This document shows, in pieces, positions 5,957 through 12,312 of a DNA stretch of 12,312 nt; position 1 is the stretch's first letter, and each line of letters opens with the position of its first letter. A program made the translations under genes and the position numbers. The DNA is from JAYUKV01 sp043764135. GTDB taxonomy: Bacteria > Patescibacteriota > JACMRA01. The stretch covers positions 1 to 12,312 of the forward strand of contig JAYUKV010000077.1 of the NCBI GenBank assembly GCA_043764135.1, given 5' to 3'. The notes below the pieces were generated by a model. It was not told the origin of the DNA. It did not search any database and was given only the letters and a program-made list of their open reading frames with translations.

Positions 5957-6286
5957 CTATAAATCTAACAAATCAGTTACTAGCATTCTAATTTTATCCT
6001 TTAGGATTTCATCCGCTATAACTTCAGAAAAATTATTATACATAGGCTTAAAGTTTATCATAGCATCAAATTCAATCTCATGTTCTTCTAAGATAACATA
6101 GAATCCCCAAATATGTTTAGACTTAGAGCCAATTTCATTAAGATAATCCTCTGCATCTATATGTAGATCTGGGTTTAGAATTAGTATTCTGTTTTCTAAG
6201 TCACAAACTGCTTTTAGAGTTTCAGGTTTAGATCCTATTAACTTAATTATTTGTTTAATCTTGGTAGGTTTCCTTATTTCTATCAT
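5957..6286 (-). CDS. DUF5674-like protein
   Basis: A 109-residue soluble protein that resembles, from memory, the DUF5674 family common in CPR bacteria. Shared features are the MIEIRKP start, LHIDAEDYL (41-49) followed by GSK, W60-G61, and IEFDAMINFKP (71-81), with a charged helical end. Function is unknown; the conserved H42, D44, E72 and D74 could form a polar or metal site, which is inference. It lies 28 bases after the nitroreductase stop on the same strand and is probably cotranscribed with it. An AGGT four bases before the ATG may act as SD; it is one arm of the palindrome ACCTAAATTAGGT, so it could be masked in the mRNA or by a protein. Stop TAG. Confidence 0.7.
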   Translation of the reverse strand: MIEIRKPTKIKQIIKLIGSKPETLKAVCDLENRILILNPDLHIDAEDYLNEIGSKSKHIWGFYVILEEHEIEFDAMINFKPMYNNFSEVIADEILKDKIRMLVTDLLDL

Positions 6287-6290
6287 AACA

Positions 6291-6303
6291 ACCTAAATTA
6301 GGT
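6291..6303. promoter_or_regulatory. 13-bp palindrome between nitroreductase and DUF5674-like genes
   Basis: ACCTAA-A-TTAGGT is perfectly symmetrical around one base. It contains the presumed SD (AGGT on the minus strand) of the DUF5674-like gene. As RNA it could form only a 4-bp stem, so a protein operator is as likely as an RNA switch. Confidence 0.35.
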
Positions 6304-6314
6304 ACAATGCTAAT

Positions 6315-6950
6315 TTATAATTTTATAAAAATCTCTTCAAGAGTTTTACGAACTTTAGGTGTTGTTTTGTTATCACTAGTATCAGCAACTCCAATTGCAA
6401 GCATTACTTGTGATTTCAAACCCAATTCATTAAGACCCAAAACTTCATCCAAAGCACTAGGAATAAATCCTTCCATTGCACAACTATCTACTTGTAATAC
6501 AGAACATGTAGCCATAGCAAAACCAAGTGAGATATACGCTTGTTTAGCATACCAAGTCTCTAAACTACCATGTCTTGCAATTGTAGGCTCTTTTTGCGAA
6601 GCTATGAAGCTTGTAAACTGATCTGCAATTTCTTGATCAGATCTTTTTGATAAGACAATTCTTGATGAATATTTAGATAACAACTCTTCAAAATTATCTT
6701 CAACACACCATACAAGTATAAATTCTGCAGTTTTGAATGGTTCTTGATTAAATGCTATTGGAGATATTTTATCTTTAATCGCTTGGGTTTCAATCACTAA
6801 TACTTTAAAGGGTTGAATTCCATATGATGTAGGGGCAAGATTAACAGAGTTTAGAATTACTTCTTTATTCTCTTGGCTAATTGCTTCTGTCGTAAATTTC
6901 TTAGCTGAATATCTTTTAATATGTAATTCCGTTATTAGTTGAGCATTCAT
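6315..6950 (-). CDS. NfsB-like FMN-dependent nitroreductase
   Basis: A 211-residue oxidoreductase of the nitroreductase superfamily, close in length to E. coli NfsB (217). It should bind FMN as a homodimer and reduce nitro compounds or quinones with NAD(P)H; the physiological substrate is not predictable. By alignment with NfsB, FMN phosphate contacts R10, S12 and K14 correspond to R13, S15 and K17 (KRYSAKKF). N71 corresponds to N68, and K205/R207 correspond to K199/R201 (TPKVR). The family blocks SYGIQPFKVLVI (42-53), WYAKQAYISLGF (133-144) and AMEGF (158-162) are intact. The ATG has a weak SD (AGGT). The DUF5674-like gene follows on the same strand after 28 bases. A plus-strand ORF at 6307-6621 is antisense noise. 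Confidence 0.93.
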   Translation of the reverse strand: MNAQLITELHIKRYSAKKFTTEAISQENKEVILNSVNLAPTSYGIQPFKVLVIETQAIKDKISPIAFNQEPFKTAEFILVWCVEDNFEELLSKYSSRIVLSKRSDQEIADQFTSFIASQKEPTIARHGSLETWYAKQAYISLGFAMATCSVLQVDSCAMEGFIPSALDEVLGLNELGLKSQVMLAIGVADTSDNKTTPKVRKTLEEIFIKL

Positions 6951-6970
6951 AATTAAACCTAAAACTATAT

Positions 6971-6998
6971 TTTATAATTAGACAAATGAATTAGACAA
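6971..6998 (-). promoter_or_regulatory. Promoter of the nitroreductase unit
   Basis: Minus strand: -35 TTGTCT (6998-6993), 16-nt spacer, -10 TATAAA (6976-6971). The region is built from a 13-bp tandem repeat, and the -35 lies in one repeat copy. Confidence 0.5.
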
Positions 6999-7001
6999 AT
7001 T
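6976..7001. repeat. 13-bp tandem direct repeat in a divergent promoter region
   Basis: AATTAGACAAATG (6976-6988) is followed directly by AATTAGACAAATT (6989-7001), 12 of 13 identical. It lies between the nitroreductase gene and the divergent gene at 7045 and overlaps both promoters, so one direct-repeat-binding regulator could act on both. Confidence 0.6.
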
Positions 7002-7028
7002 GAAACTAATAATTTATAACTTTAATGT
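7000..7028 (+). promoter_or_regulatory. Possible promoter of the 7045 gene
   Basis: TTGAAA (7000-7005), 17-nt spacer and TAATGT (7023-7028), the same -10 as proposed for murB. The start site would be about 7035, directly before the SD GAGGT (7036-7040). The long reading frame can be opened at the TTG at 7000, which is part of this -35, so that start is rejected. Confidence 0.45.
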
Positions 7029-7044
7029 AGTAATTGAGGTCAAT

Positions 7045-7761
7045 ATGTTAGAATTAGCAGAAAAAATCCAATTTAATAGCGCTACCACTAATCAAGGAAT
7101 CAGTATCATCACTTATCCGGCTCATTATTACAGTCTATTTCCTGAATTAACTTCTCATCTGCATTTGGCATTTAATGAAGTTACATATGGGCAAAGTTCA
7201 GTCTTGACTAACCCTACCGTAACTACTTTAAGCTCAAACATAGAAATCATTCCTTACTTTAAACAAAAAGTCCTTGATGCTGCAATTACAGCTGATAATA
7301 TTTTTGAACTTTACACACAAGTTAGCGTGAATAATGATGCAAAGCAAAATTTTGCCGCTGACTATCAGGTTAGCTTTGAAGAGTTTCAAAATTTCTTAAG
7401 TCGGTACATCACACTTCGTCAAGACTTAATCAATGATTACACCACTATCATTGATCGAGTTCCTCAATATATGCATAATCTAATCTACGAGATTATTTGT
7501 GTGCATATGCTAGATAAATACTCCAATCAAGATTGGCAGAATAGACAACTTAATGTGATTTTACCTGAGTACCTATTTGGGTATATTCGAAATCGCAACC
7601 CACAATGCAATCTGCTCAGTGCTGCATACAACACTCTCGGTGTTTTTCATCTTGATCAGAAGTTTAGAATTTCTAATAGCTTTATTTCAGTTCCAGGGCT
7701 TCGTCGTGGTTCTATGATTGAATTTCTTACTCGTTATCAGCCATTATTAGCTGTTTTGTAA
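7045..7761 (+). CDS. Uncharacterised 238-residue protein
   Basis: No family recognised. It is a soluble-looking, Tyr/Asn/Gln-rich protein. The first 70 residues seem beta-rich (GISIITYPAHYYSLFPEL, 18-35), and the rest appears helical (about 71-160), ending in a segment with FISVPGLRRGSMIEFL (213-228) and several Arg/Lys. No signal peptide, membrane segment, cofactor motif or cysteine cluster is visible. The start chosen is the ATG at 7045, because GAGGT lies five bases before it; the same frame is open to a TTG at 7000. The gene diverges from nitroreductase across tandem repeats and converges on the 7837 gene with a shared hairpin. Codons are less AT-rich than those of the flanking nitroreductase unit. 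Confidence 0.8.
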   Translation: MLELAEKIQFNSATTNQGISIITYPAHYYSLFPELTSHLHLAFNEVTYGQSSVLTNPTVTTLSSNIEIIPYFKQKVLDAAITADNIFELYTQVSVNNDAKQNFAADYQVSFEEFQNFLSRYITLRQDLINDYTTIIDRVPQYMHNLIYEIICVHMLDKYSNQDWQNRQLNVILPEYLFGYIRNRNPQCNLLSAAYNTLGVFHLDQKFRISNSFISVPGLRRGSMIEFLTRYQPLLAVL

Positions 7762-7773
7762 ATTAAAAATAAC

Positions 7774-7798
7774 CCCTCACAATTTAGAATTGTGAGGG
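7774..7798. terminator. Bidirectional terminator between the 7045 and 7837 genes
   Basis: A perfect 11-bp inverted repeat, CCCTCACAATT (7774-7784) and AATTGTGAGGG (7788-7798), around TAG. The minus-strand tail is GTTATTTTTAATTT and the plus-strand tail ATTTGTAATTT. It is best suited to end the minus-strand gene and probably ends both. Confidence 0.8.
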
Positions 7799-7836
7799 AT
7801 TTGTAATTTACAAGAGAATTGGAGGTATTAATAGTC

Positions 7837-8457
7837 TTAATAAATACCAAAATTTCTCAGAAATTTATCAGTATCTTGGAGTAGTAATGCAGTCGATTTG
7901 GCATCTTCAAAAAAATAAATTGTGTATTTATTTTCATGATTATCAATACAGTCCCAAACTTCAATTAGGGTCGTTTGAGCCTCAGAAAGACCAATTGCTA
8001 ATAACTCTTTTCGCATCTTAATAGCTTCGAAAGGTAAGTTAGAGAAATTAGGACGCTTTGACATGTTTTTGTAAGTGATTCCTTCAAATTTAAAAGAACC
8101 ATCAACAATGCTCTCACTACGACCATTACCAAGTTTAAAGTATGGGTTTGCCAACCAAATTTGATAAGTTTTGCCCCCTTCTTTTTCTGTGACATTGTAA
8201 CCGTATAATATGGACATATTCGAATAAGGATCCCGATTAGTTAAATCGGTAGCTTCGAAACAACCTGCGTATGTAGGTTTAAGCCCATTTGCTTCCAACA
8301 ACGCTTTAGTTTGGGGGTCAATATCTTCACCGTAAAACGTGGACATATTTTTTCCGACTGAAAACTTTTTTTGTCCAATTTCAATATGTTGAAATTGTAA
8401 AAGTGTTCCTTGAAAGTATCCAGCGCAGTTCTGAAAATAGGTTAGAAGGTCCGTCAT
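7837..8457 (-). CDS. Uncharacterised 206-residue protein with repeated NMS motif
   Basis: No family recognised. A soluble protein, probably beta-rich in the middle, with a helical stretch near 142-165. Two segments are similar, KNMSTFYG (36-43) and SNMSILYG (79-86), and a third KNMSKRP (130-136) shares the NMS core; this could be a repeated structural unit. Two regions of aromatic residues (YTIYFFED, 178-185) follow. No signal peptide or membrane segment is present. The start is supported by AAAGG seven bases upstream. The promoter is one of the best in the window, with an extended -10. The predicted leader is long enough (about 25 nt) to include the SD. A minus-strand ORF at 7998-8195 is a shadow of this gene. 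Confidence 0.8.
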   Translation of the reverse strand: MTDLLTYFQNCAGYFQGTLLQFQHIEIGQKKFSVGKNMSTFYGEDIDPQTKALLEANGLKPTYAGCFEATDLTNRDPYSNMSILYGYNVTEKEGGKTYQIWLANPYFKLGNGRSESIVDGSFKFEGITYKNMSKRPNFSNLPFEAIKMRKELLAIGLSEAQTTLIEVWDCIDNHENKYTIYFFEDAKSTALLLQDTDKFLRNFGIY

Positions 8458-8489
8458 GATATACCTTTACAATCGAGATTTCAATTATA

Positions 8490-8518
8490 ACTATAGCATA
8501 AAAAATGCCTCTAGTCAA
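8490..8518 (-). promoter_or_regulatory. Strong promoter of the 7837 gene
   Basis: Minus strand: -35 TTGACT (8518-8513), 17-nt spacer ending in TGC, and -10 TATAGT (8495-8490). The TG-n before the -10 makes it an extended -10 promoter. Confidence 0.8.
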
Positions 8519-8549
8519 CAATAAATCCCTCCTTGATAATCAAAGAGGG
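8519..8549 (-). terminator. Terminator of the 8598 gene
   Basis: CCCTC (8527-8531) and GAGGG (8545-8549) pair outside TTGA/TCAA (8533-8536 with 8540-8543), with one C-A mismatch, and the minus-strand tail is ATTTATTG. It sits directly against the -35 of the next gene, so it insulates the two minus-strand units from each other. Confidence 0.7.
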
Positions 8550-8597
8550 TTTGGGTCAATAAATGAGTTAAGTTAGTAAAGTATGCAAGCTTCAAAT

Positions 8598-8801
8598 TTA
8601 GACGTTGGCATCTTCTTCCTTGGAAAACAGAACCTTGTAAGCAACGTATCCTGCACCAATCAGGATTGCAGGAACAACCAAGGAAAATGCAAAATGCAAG
8701 ACCTTTAGTCCAATGAATGCAGCGATTACAAATGCTGCGAAAATCGCAACATTCTTGACCTGGGGGTATTTCTCCAGTTCAGTCTTGACGAGCTCAATCA
8801 T
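8598..8801 (-). CDS. Small membrane protein, 67 residues
   Basis: A short charged N-terminus (MIELVKTELEKYPQ) is followed by two hydrophobic stretches, about 17-34 (NVAIFAAFVIAAFIGLKV) and 37-58 (FAFSLVVPAILIGAGYVAYKVL), and a short acidic tail (KEEDANV). It should form a two-helix membrane hairpin with both ends on the same side, probably cytosolic by the positive-inside rule (weak evidence). The Gly/Ala-rich pattern resembles small membrane proteins of other bacteria but I assign no family. The gene is supported by GGAGT (minus strand of 8808-8812) and a good promoter, and by its own terminator. It is divergent from the 8943 gene; a joint role is only conjecture. Confidence 0.82.
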   Translation of the reverse strand: MIELVKTELEKYPQVKNVAIFAAFVIAAFIGLKVLHFAFSLVVPAILIGAGYVAYKVLFSKEEDANV

Positions 8802-8839
8802 TTTAATACTCCATAAAAGGATTTTATGTAACTTTTAAT

Positions 8840-8868
8840 CTTATAACACAAAGTATCTTTAAAGTCAA
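8840..8868 (-). promoter_or_regulatory. Promoter of the small membrane protein gene
   Basis: Minus strand: -35 TTGACT (8868-8863), 17-nt spacer ending in TGT, and -10 TATAAG (8845-8840). Extended -10 form. The leader would be about 30 nt and contains the SD GGAGT. Confidence 0.78.
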
Positions 8869-8912
8869 AAAATTGAATCAAACTTTACAAAATTAAAAAA
8901 ATTGTTAAAATT

Positions 8913-8918
8913 TATAAT
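8913..8918 (+). promoter_or_regulatory. Probable -10 of the 8943 gene
   Basis: A perfect TATAAT at 8913-8918 lies behind an A-tract-rich stretch (8889-8911) that could act as an UP-like element. No good -35 is found at 16-18 nt. TTTACA (8884-8889) is too far upstream, so the promoter is only tentative. Confidence 0.4.
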
Positions 8919-8942
8919 TACCCATTTAGAGCAGGTGACAAG

Positions 8943-9710
8943 ATGGTATTTCAAATCGACACGCTTCGTGTTAATAAGAAAGATTCAAGTTTTTACTTTG
9001 ATAACTTTGCCTCTCCAGCGCAGGCTGAAAACTATCGCCGGCAATTTCGTAAGATTGTCAGCCAGGAAGTTGTAAAGATTACATGTGGCAAATCCAAAGT
9101 CGAAAAATCCAAATTCCCCCCACCTTACAATCCAGCCACCTTGCAAAAAGGTCGCATGGAAGTATACGCAACACCAAAGACATTTGATATTGTTTATCTA
9201 ATGCTAGAGATGAGCTTATCTCTCTATATTGCTCCACGTAAGTTGTTTGTGATGGATGTTGAAACTGAGGAAGTTTATCAACCTACCTTGCGTGAGACAT
9301 TTGGCCAATCTTTTCCGGTTGGTCAACAACAACGCTTTGGTCAACTTTATTTAGAGTCTGCTAGGCCTTACCAAATCAATACTGCAAATTTTGCATATTC
9401 TCCACCAGTTGTGATTTTGCAAATTGATAAACTGCACAATGTTGTATACTGCAACAGTTTGCCTTACTATACCCCAATCCTCCACATCTTGGAACGGTTA
9501 GGACAGTTTACCCAAAACCTCAATTACCAAGTAAGTAAGAAAGGTATTAAGTTACAATTGAATTTGCATTTGAATGAAGAAGATTTGTTTGTAACAACAG
9601 TTATGCTTTTCTTTGCCCTTGATATTGCACTGTTTGGTTATCGAATCTTAATCTCTCCAGATCTGTTTGAATCGCCTCAACGCGCATTTGAAATTTCTCA
9701 AGTCGTGTAG
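8943..9710 (+). CDS. Uncharacterised 255-residue protein
   Basis: No family recognised. It has a polar, Lys/Arg-rich N-terminal third (residues 1-75, with YRRQFRKIV at 31-39), a central part with PPYNPAT and FGQSFPVGQQQRFGQLY (120-136), and a hydrophobic segment near 214-238 (DLFVTTVMLFFALDIALFGY and following) that could be a membrane helix or a buried strand-helix pair. No signal peptide; two cysteines (C48, C170). The start is set by AGGTGA (8933-8938) four bases before the ATG. Together with the 8598, 7837 and 7045 genes it belongs to a set with clear SDs and less AT-rich codons. Stop TAG, followed by a strong terminator 50 bases later. Divergent from the small membrane protein gene. Confidence 0.82.
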   Translation: MVFQIDTLRVNKKDSSFYFDNFASPAQAENYRRQFRKIVSQEVVKITCGKSKVEKSKFPPPYNPATLQKGRMEVYATPKTFDIVYLMLEMSLSLYIAPRKLFVMDVETEEVYQPTLRETFGQSFPVGQQQRFGQLYLESARPYQINTANFAYSPPVVILQIDKLHNVVYCNSLPYYTPILHILERLGQFTQNLNYQVSKKGIKLQLNLHLNEEDLFVTTVMLFFALDIALFGYRILISPDLFESPQRAFEISQVV

Positions 9711-9761
9711 AGGGAAATCTGAAGACTTTTATCTAGTTTACTACTAGCATAATCTGCTCTT

Positions 9762-9791
9762 AAAAACCCACTTTTCATAAGTGGGTTTTTT
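9762..9791 (+). terminator. Terminator of the 8943 gene
   Basis: A 12-bp stem (AAAAACCCACTT 9762-9773 with AAGTGGGTTTTT 9779-9790) with a 5-nt loop ending in a run of six T. A textbook intrinsic terminator, also isolating the dnaG operon from upstream transcription. Confidence 0.92.
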
Positions 9792-9847
9792 ATATATTTC
9801 ACTCAAAAAATTAAAAACAGAAAAGTAAAAAAATATTTTTATATCAA

Positions 9848-9876
9848 TTGACATTACCTTAGTTGTAGTTAAAGAT
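9848..9876 (+). promoter_or_regulatory. Possible promoter of dnaG, close to leaderless
   Basis: A perfect -35 TTGACA (9848-9853) with a weak -10 AAAGAT (9871-9876) at 17 nt, or GATAGT (9874-9879) at 20 nt. Either would start transcription within a few bases of the ATG at 9883. This fits the absence of an SD. Confidence 0.45.
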
Positions 9877-9882
9877 AGTTAT

Positions 9883-11463
9883 ATGAATGTATTTGAAAAA
9901 ATACAAGAGCGACTTACCTTGATTGAAGTAATTGAAGATTATACTCCTGTGATTAGTAGGGGTGGTTATTACGTAGCAAGATGTCCATTTCACAATGAAA
10001 AAACCCCTTCTTTTACCATAAATAATGACAAAGGTGTGTATTACTGTTTTGGCTGTATGGCAAGTGGTAATATGTTTTCATTTGTAGGAAATATTGAAAA
10101 TATTGGTAAAAAAGAAGCCTTAGAAAAACTAGCTACTAAAGCTGGTGTAACCCTTGATAATAAGACAATTGATGAGCTTGATAAAGGTTTGCAGCTTCTA
10201 GAAACAGTAGCTAATCTCTATCAAAAAGCACTACAATTTTATCAAAACTCAGAAAACTACGTCTCTAATTACATCAATAAACGTAAAATAACAAGTCATA
10301 TCCAATCCCAATTTAAAATTGGATATGCTCCTAATGCTGATTTTTTGATTAATTTTTTACAAAAGAATAATATCAATCTTGATTTAGCGGTTGAAATTGG
10401 TGTAGTTAATTATAGGGAAGGTAAGTATAAGGATAAATTTGTAGATAGAATTATGATTCCTGTACTTAATGAATCAGGTAAAGTAGTTGGATTTACTGGT
10501 AGAGTACTGCCTAATGATACTTCAGATAGACCAAAATACCTTAATTCACCAGAATCAAAATACTTTAATAAATCCCGCATTCTATACGGTCTTAATATAG
10601 CCAAGACACCTATCCAACAAGCTAAACAATGTATACTTGTTGAAGGTAATATGGATGTGATAGCAGCTCATCAATATGGAGTTAACTATACAATAGCTAC
10701 ACAAGGAACAGCAACAACCAAAGATCATATAGATAGAATCAAAAGACTTAACTGTGATCTTATCCTAGCATTTGATAATGATAATGCCGGTAGGACCTCA
10801 GAACAGAAGATAGCTAAAATGGCTTATGACAATGACATAAATGTTTTTAAACTTATCATAGATGAGAAATACAAAGATATTGATGAATACTTGAACCACG
10901 AACAATGGCAACCAACAATCGTTCCATATATTGAACACCACATTAAGACAAATCCAGAGATCTTATCAAAAGAAATATACACCCAGAAACAAGCAATAGT
11001 AAAAGCTTTATTATTAACCAAGCAATCCAACCCGATTACTAAAGCACAAACTCTTAATATTATAAATGAACTCACTCATTTAGATATTGAAACACTTAAA
11101 CAACTTCAATCCCAAGAAGTAATCCCAGAAGCCAAGCCGCTTCCCCCAGTTAAACTTGATCCTATTAAAGTAGCATTTTACCAACTATTAGCTCTGGATA
11201 GTAAGAACCCAAGACTTCCTATTGTCTATGAAGCAATAAAGCATATTATAGATAATGGTGAAAGGAGCTTTCAAGATTTTCTAAATCAGGAAGAGATATC
11301 ATGGGCAATAGAAACCGTAAAAAAGAACTATGAATCAAATGGTATAACATCAGTAATGCCAGGATCTGATATGAATCTGATTCATAATATAAAAAGAGCA
11401 TATGGTAAGGACCCCAAAATAATTGAACTTTTAAATAAACTAGATCTGCACACTGCCCAATAA
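9883..11463 (+). CDS. dnaG: DNA primase (DnaG)
   Basis: DnaG makes the RNA primers for lagging-strand replication. The 526-residue protein has the expected order. The N-terminal zinc-binding domain is CPFH...CFGC, with ligands C34, H37, C55 and C58. The RNA-polymerase-like core has the basic block RPKYLNSPESKYFNKSRILYG (216-236). The TOPRIM domain has E254 (ILVEGNMDVI), D298 and D300 (AFDNDNAGR) and D332 and D334 (KDIDEYL). These metal-binding residues are all present. E. coli DnaG has 581 residues; the region after 400 is divergent and probably forms the helicase-binding part. No SD precedes the ATG, and the promoter suggests a leaderless or near-leaderless start. ligA follows after 12 bases. 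Minus-strand ORFs within it (10410-10604, 10824-11075) are shadows. Confidence 0.97.
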   Translation: MNVFEKIQERLTLIEVIEDYTPVISRGGYYVARCPFHNEKTPSFTINNDKGVYYCFGCMASGNMFSFVGNIENIGKKEALEKLATKAGVTLDNKTIDELDKGLQLLETVANLYQKALQFYQNSENYVSNYINKRKITSHIQSQFKIGYAPNADFLINFLQKNNINLDLAVEIGVVNYREGKYKDKFVDRIMIPVLNESGKVVGFTGRVLPNDTSDRPKYLNSPESKYFNKSRILYGLNIAKTPIQQAKQCILVEGNMDVIAAHQYGVNYTIATQGTATTKDHIDRIKRLNCDLILAFDNDNAGRTSEQKIAKMAYDNDINVFKLIIDEKYKDIDEYLNHEQWQPTIVPYIEHHIKTNPEILSKEIYTQKQAIVKALLLTKQSNPITKAQTLNIINELTHLDIETLKQLQSQEVIPEAKPLPPVKLDPIKVAFYQLLALDSKNPRLPIVYEAIKHIIDNGERSFQDFLNQEEISWAIETVKKNYESNGITSVMPGSDMNLIHNIKRAYGKDPKIIELLNKLDLHTAQ

Positions 11464-12198
<735 letters not shown>

Positions 12199-12312
12199 GA
12201 TATTAGATATTTTTTAGCCTATTCACCTTTTAATTGTACAAACTAATCGAATAAAATTTATCTAGATATTGATTCTGTTATTTATCTCTTTACCCAATGG
12301 TAAAAGATAAAT
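12199..12312. other. AT-rich non-coding tail ending in a long hairpin
   Basis: No frame codes for more ligase. After the ligA stop the sequence is AT-rich without a recognisable gene in 114 bases. Near the end an inverted repeat pairs ATTTATCT + TTTACC (12280-12294, single C bulge) with GGTAAAAGATAAAT (12299-12312), leaving the loop CAAT. It reaches the window edge, so the T-tract of a terminator, or the remaining part of a mobile-element end, cannot be seen. Confidence 0.55.

Noticed and set aside
6307..6621. Plus-strand 104-codon ORF
   Set aside because: Antisense to the nitroreductase gene whose conserved FMN motifs prove the other strand; no SD.
7000..7044. N-terminal extension of the 7045 protein from a TTG
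   Set aside because: The TTG is part of the likely -35, whereas GAGGT precedes the ATG at 7045 at a correct distance.

Overview
This is an AT-rich bacterial window (roughly one third G+C by eye) holding 16 protein genes, no visible RNA gene, no CRISPR array and no recognisable transposase. Recognised core genes are murB (peptidoglycan precursor synthesis), dnaG (primase) and the N-terminal part of an NAD-dependent DNA ligase. Recognised accessory genes are a VOC/glyoxalase-like protein, a NUDIX hydrolase, a kinase-fold protein with a degenerate active site, a DUF5674-like protein and an NfsB-like nitroreductase. Seven other ORFs (including a 67-residue membrane protein) match no family I can name. 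The ligase N-terminus, the MurB active-site loop and the DUF5674-like gene resemble what I remember from Patescibacteria (CPR). That assignment is an inference. All recognised proteins read through with the standard code, and no gene here ends in TGA (12 TAA, 4 TAG).

Layout from left to right: 1-267 has no convincing gene. VOC (-) and murB (+) diverge. murB converges on NUDIX (-) over a shared terminator hairpin. NUDIX and the kinase-like gene (+) diverge from back-to-back promoters that share one palindromic -35 region. From 3051 to 5895 come unknown genes in alternating orientation, separated by terminators and repeat-bearing promoters. From 5957 to 6950, nitroreductase and DUF5674-like form a short minus-strand unit. 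From 7045 to 9710 are four more unknown genes with strong promoters and terminators. From 9883 to 12198, dnaG and a truncated ligA form a plus-strand replication operon, and the window ends in an AT-rich stretch with a long hairpin.

Most genes look like independent transcription units. Sigma70-type promoters with 17-nt spacers and intrinsic terminators can be read for most of them. Two modes of translation start coexist. Seven genes (murB and six unknown ones) have a clear Shine-Dalgarno (SD) sequence. NUDIX, the kinase-like gene and probably dnaG appear to be transcribed from at or almost at the start codon (leaderless). Several of the unknown genes have palindromes or direct repeats placed where a regulator would bind.

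The points most worth following are the ligase that stops inside its catalytic domain, the pseudokinase paired with the NUDIX gene, and the set of unknown genes each with its own operator-like repeat. No complete new system is demonstrated by this sequence alone.
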